From: Deltaproteobacteria bacterium
GTDB lineage: Bacteria; Desulfobacterota; DSM-4660; Desulfatiglandales; Desulfatiglandaceae
Length of the DNA stretch: 8,237 nt
NCBI GenBank assembly: GCA_019307645.1
Contig: JAFDJF010000134.1
Coordinates: 1 to 8,237 of the forward strand
Direction: 5' to 3'
Made by a program: the position numbers and the translations under genes. The notes beneath the pieces were generated by a model, which saw nothing but the letters and a program-made list of their open reading frames with translations, had not been told where the DNA came from and searched no databases. Below, piece by piece: positions 6,520-8,237 of this stretch; positions within the stretch are counted from its first letter, which is position 1, and each line of letters starts with the position of its first letter.

Positions 6520-7665
6520 ATGGACACAAATATGCAGTCAACGGCATTCCGGGAACTGGCCGAAGCAGCTGAGACCCTTGAAAATCAGTCGTTAAGGAGC
6601 TGGAAACAGGAAGGCGGCAAGGTGATGGGCTATTTCTGTTCCTCCATGTCAGAGGAGGTTCTCCTGGCCGCAGGTTTTCTGCCTTTCCGGATGCGGGCAA
6701 CCGGAAGCACCGGCACAGAACTTTCCGATGCACTTGTAAGCAGCATCAACTGCAGCTTCATGCGGCACTGCCTGAACGCCGGCCTGAGTGGAAGTCTTGA
6801 TTTCCTTGACGGCCTGATTGTACCCAACAGCTGTGACAACATCCGTCGTATCTATGATCACTGGATACGAAAAAAGGACACCCCTTTTGTTCGGATGGTG
6901 AGCCTTCCCAGAAAAGCAGGAGAATCACAAATCGCCTGGTACAGGGAAGAAATGGTCAATGTAATGACAGCCATGGAAGAGCATCTTAACATCAAAATAT
7001 CAGACAATGACCTCAGGGAGGCAATAAAGCTGCGCAATGAAACCCGCCGTCTGCAAAGAGCGCTATATGATCTCAGAAAGACGGAAAACCCACCCATTAC
7101 CGGCTCTGAAACACTGACTGTCATTGTTGCCGGTACGGCCATGCCGCGGGGCCACTATAATGATCTGCTCAAACAGTTACTGGCAGACCTGCAGGGTACC
7201 CAGGGAAGCGGAAACTACCAGGCCAGGCTGATGATAATCGGCGGCGAACTGGATAATCCGGAATATCTGAAAGTGATTGAGGATCTGGGGGGCCTTGTGG
7301 TGACGGACTCTTTGTGCTTTGGCTCCAGAATGTTCATGATGGATGTTGATGAAGATGAAAAAGACCCATTGACCGCCATTGCGCGTTACTATGTTGCAGA
7401 GCGTCCCACCTGCCCGCGTGTGTTCGGAATGTATGAGAAGCGGGCTGAATTCATCAAAAAAATGATAGAGGACTTCAACGTGGATGGCGTTATTTTTCAA
7501 CGGCTTTCCTTCTGCGACCTGTGGGGAATCGAGCAGTTTACCCTGAAAAATGAATTTGAGGACTGGAATATTCCATTGATAATGCTTGACCGGGAATACA
7601 ACTTAAGCGGCGTAGGCCAGCTCCGGACAAGGGTGCAGGCATTTCTGGAAACCATTGGGAGGTAG
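6520..7665 (+). CDS. 2-hydroxyacyl-CoA dehydratase family subunit (HgdB/BcrC/FldC-like)
   Basis: A 381-residue iron-sulfur subunit of the 2-hydroxyacyl-CoA dehydratase / class I benzoyl-CoA reductase superfamily. Family signs are YFCSSMSEEVLLAAGFLPFR (38-57), the PNSCDNIRR motif (102-110), a central segment GTAMPRGHYND, FQRLSFCDLW near residue 332, and a C-terminal PLIMLDREY...GVGQLRTRVQAFLE. Cys40, Cys105 and Cys332 are the likely ligands of the [4Fe-4S] cluster; Cys78 and Cys84 are extra. Known members use one-electron, ATP-driven ketyl-radical chemistry to remove water from 2-hydroxyacyl-CoA, or to reduce aromatic-CoA rings, and are strictly anaerobic. The length fits the smaller subunit. 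The ATG at 6520 has GGGAG (6506-6510) upstream; an in-frame ATG at 6532 is an alternative. The partner subunit starts 3 bp after the stop. No activator (HgdC/BcrA-like ATPase) is present, so it must be coded elsewhere or beyond the right edge. Confidence 0.9.
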   Translation: MDTNMQSTAFRELAEAAETLENQSLRSWKQEGGKVMGYFCSSMSEEVLLAAGFLPFRMRATGSTGTELSDALVSSINCSFMRHCLNAGLSGSLDFLDGLIVPNSCDNIRRIYDHWIRKKDTPFVRMVSLPRKAGESQIAWYREEMVNVMTAMEEHLNIKISDNDLREAIKLRNETRRLQRALYDLRKTENPPITGSETLTVIVAGTAMPRGHYNDLLKQLLADLQGTQGSGNYQARLMIIGGELDNPEYLKVIEDLGGLVVTDSLCFGSRMFMMDVDEDEKDPLTAIARYYVAERPTCPRVFGMYEKRAEFIKKMIEDFNVDGVIFQRLSFCDLWGIEQFTLKNEFEDWNIPLIMLDREYNLSGVGQLRTRVQAFLETIGR

Positions 7666-7668
7666 GTC

Positions 7669-8237
7669 ATGGATTTGAACAAGCAAAAAGGACTCGAGCG
7701 CGTGTTTGAGGAGATCGCCACCTATGAAGCGATTGTTGAGATGTTGGAGTCAAATCCGGATGAAATGTCCCATCTCCATCTGCCGTTGGCAAAAGTCGTC
7801 CTCTGGCAGCATAAAAAGACCGTGGAATGCATCGAAAAAGGCAAACCCCTTGCAGCCTCCTATTTTACAAACGCACCGGAAATCCACACGGCCATGGACA
7901 TCCACTGGTACCACATTATTGCCCAGGCCTTTGGCGGTGGAATGGAAAACCCTCATACAATGGAGGATCTCGAAGGCGTCGATTCCATGGCTGTTGCCAC
8001 GGATGTCTGCACGCTCCTCAGGCTGGCCCTGTTTTATTTAGATGCAGGCATTCTGCCAAGGCCCACTGTTGTGGTGCCATTACTGGAACCATGCGACGGT
8101 GTGATCGGGCTTCATGAGGCGGTGCGGAATCACAAATTGTGGCGTGGTCTGCCTTTTTTCTCCCCTGACCCTCCCTACTACAATGATGAGAGAAGCATCG
8201 ATTACTTTGCCGATGAATTGCGGCAGATGGTGGATTT
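7669..8237 (+). CDS. 2-hydroxyacyl-CoA dehydratase family subunit, second partner (3' end cut by window)
   Basis: The frame is open from the ATG at 7669 to the window end (189 codons), so the gene is partial. The ribosome site GGGAGGT (7658-7664) overlaps the stop of the upstream subunit, a sign of translational coupling. Family-like features are a helical N-terminus (LERVFEEIATYEAIVEML), the GKPLAASYFTNAPEIH segment about 60 residues in, a TDVCTLLR stretch (Cys114), and PLLEPCDGVIGLHE, where Cys142 followed by Asp matches the CD motif that holds the [4Fe-4S] cluster. These subunits are usually about 400-430 residues, so roughly half is missing. It should form a heterodimer with the preceding protein and supply its own cluster and the second half of the active site. 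The subtype (dehydratase or ring reductase) cannot be decided from this part. Confidence 0.85.
   Translation, partial: MDLNKQKGLERVFEEIATYEAIVEMLESNPDEMSHLHLPLAKVVLWQHKKTVECIEKGKPLAASYFTNAPEIHTAMDIHWYHIIAQAFGGGMENPHTMEDLEGVDSMAVATDVCTLLRLALFYLDAGILPRPTVVVPLLEPCDGVIGLHEAVRNHKLWRGLPFFSPDPPYYNDERSIDYFADELRQMVD

Noticed and set aside
7706..8117. Two open frames near the right edge (7706-8041 and 7827-8117)
   Set aside because: Both are out-of-frame shadows of the dehydratase subunit that starts at 7669, which is itself open to the window end and has family motifs and a ribosome site.

Overview
The window looks like an accessory catabolic locus from an anaerobic bacterium, most likely a Desulfobacterales-type deltaproteobacterium. 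This is an inference. It rests on genes for a radical-type 2-hydroxyacyl-CoA dehydratase / benzoyl-CoA reductase-like enzyme, on a PAS-LuxR regulator of a style common in that group, and on dispersed hairpin repeats with CCGGAATGACG-type arms. No rRNA, tRNA, CRISPR array or transposase gene was seen.

Layout. At the left (110-562, minus strand) lies a SnoaL/NTF2-fold small protein. It is divergent from a TetR-type regulator starting at 923. The 360-bp space between them holds two good back-to-back sigma70-like promoters. It also holds two copies of one 27-bp operator-like palindrome, TTACACT-N13-AGTRTAA, at 781-807 and 872-898. The first copy overlaps the -10 of the regulator's promoter, so autoregulation is likely.

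The regulator is unusual. The TetR domain runs in frame into a basic linker, a coiled coil and the start of a PAS-type sensor region, then stops at 1819. The reading continues one frame over (open from 1726 to 2580) with the second half of a PAS domain, another coiled coil and a LuxR/GerE helix-turn-helix. One extra A in the AAAA run at 1797-1800 would make a single 552-residue TetR-PAS-LuxR protein. The gene is therefore a frameshifted fusion, a sequencing error, or two adjacent proteins.

After an AT-rich gap that ends in a 137-bp REP-pair/MITE-like element (2697-2833) comes a plus-strand gene set that runs off the right edge: two related FAD-dependent oxidoreductases of the phytoene desaturase (CrtI) superfamily (2861-4489 and 4709-6451), then two 2-hydroxyacyl-CoA dehydratase-family subunits (6520-7665, and 7669 onward, cut by the window end). 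A GAACCCTTGAA-type tandem repeat lies between the two oxidoreductases. The two dehydratase genes are 3 bp apart, with the second gene's ribosome binding site over the first gene's stop.

Working model (inference): the two flavoproteins and the iron-sulfur dehydratase/reductase pair act on a common CoA-activated or cyclic substrate. The SnoaL-like protein may provide a lyase, isomerase or hydratase step, and the TetR-type regulator may sense the substrate. The ATP-dependent activator that such dehydratases need is not in the window. The substrate cannot be read from the sequence.
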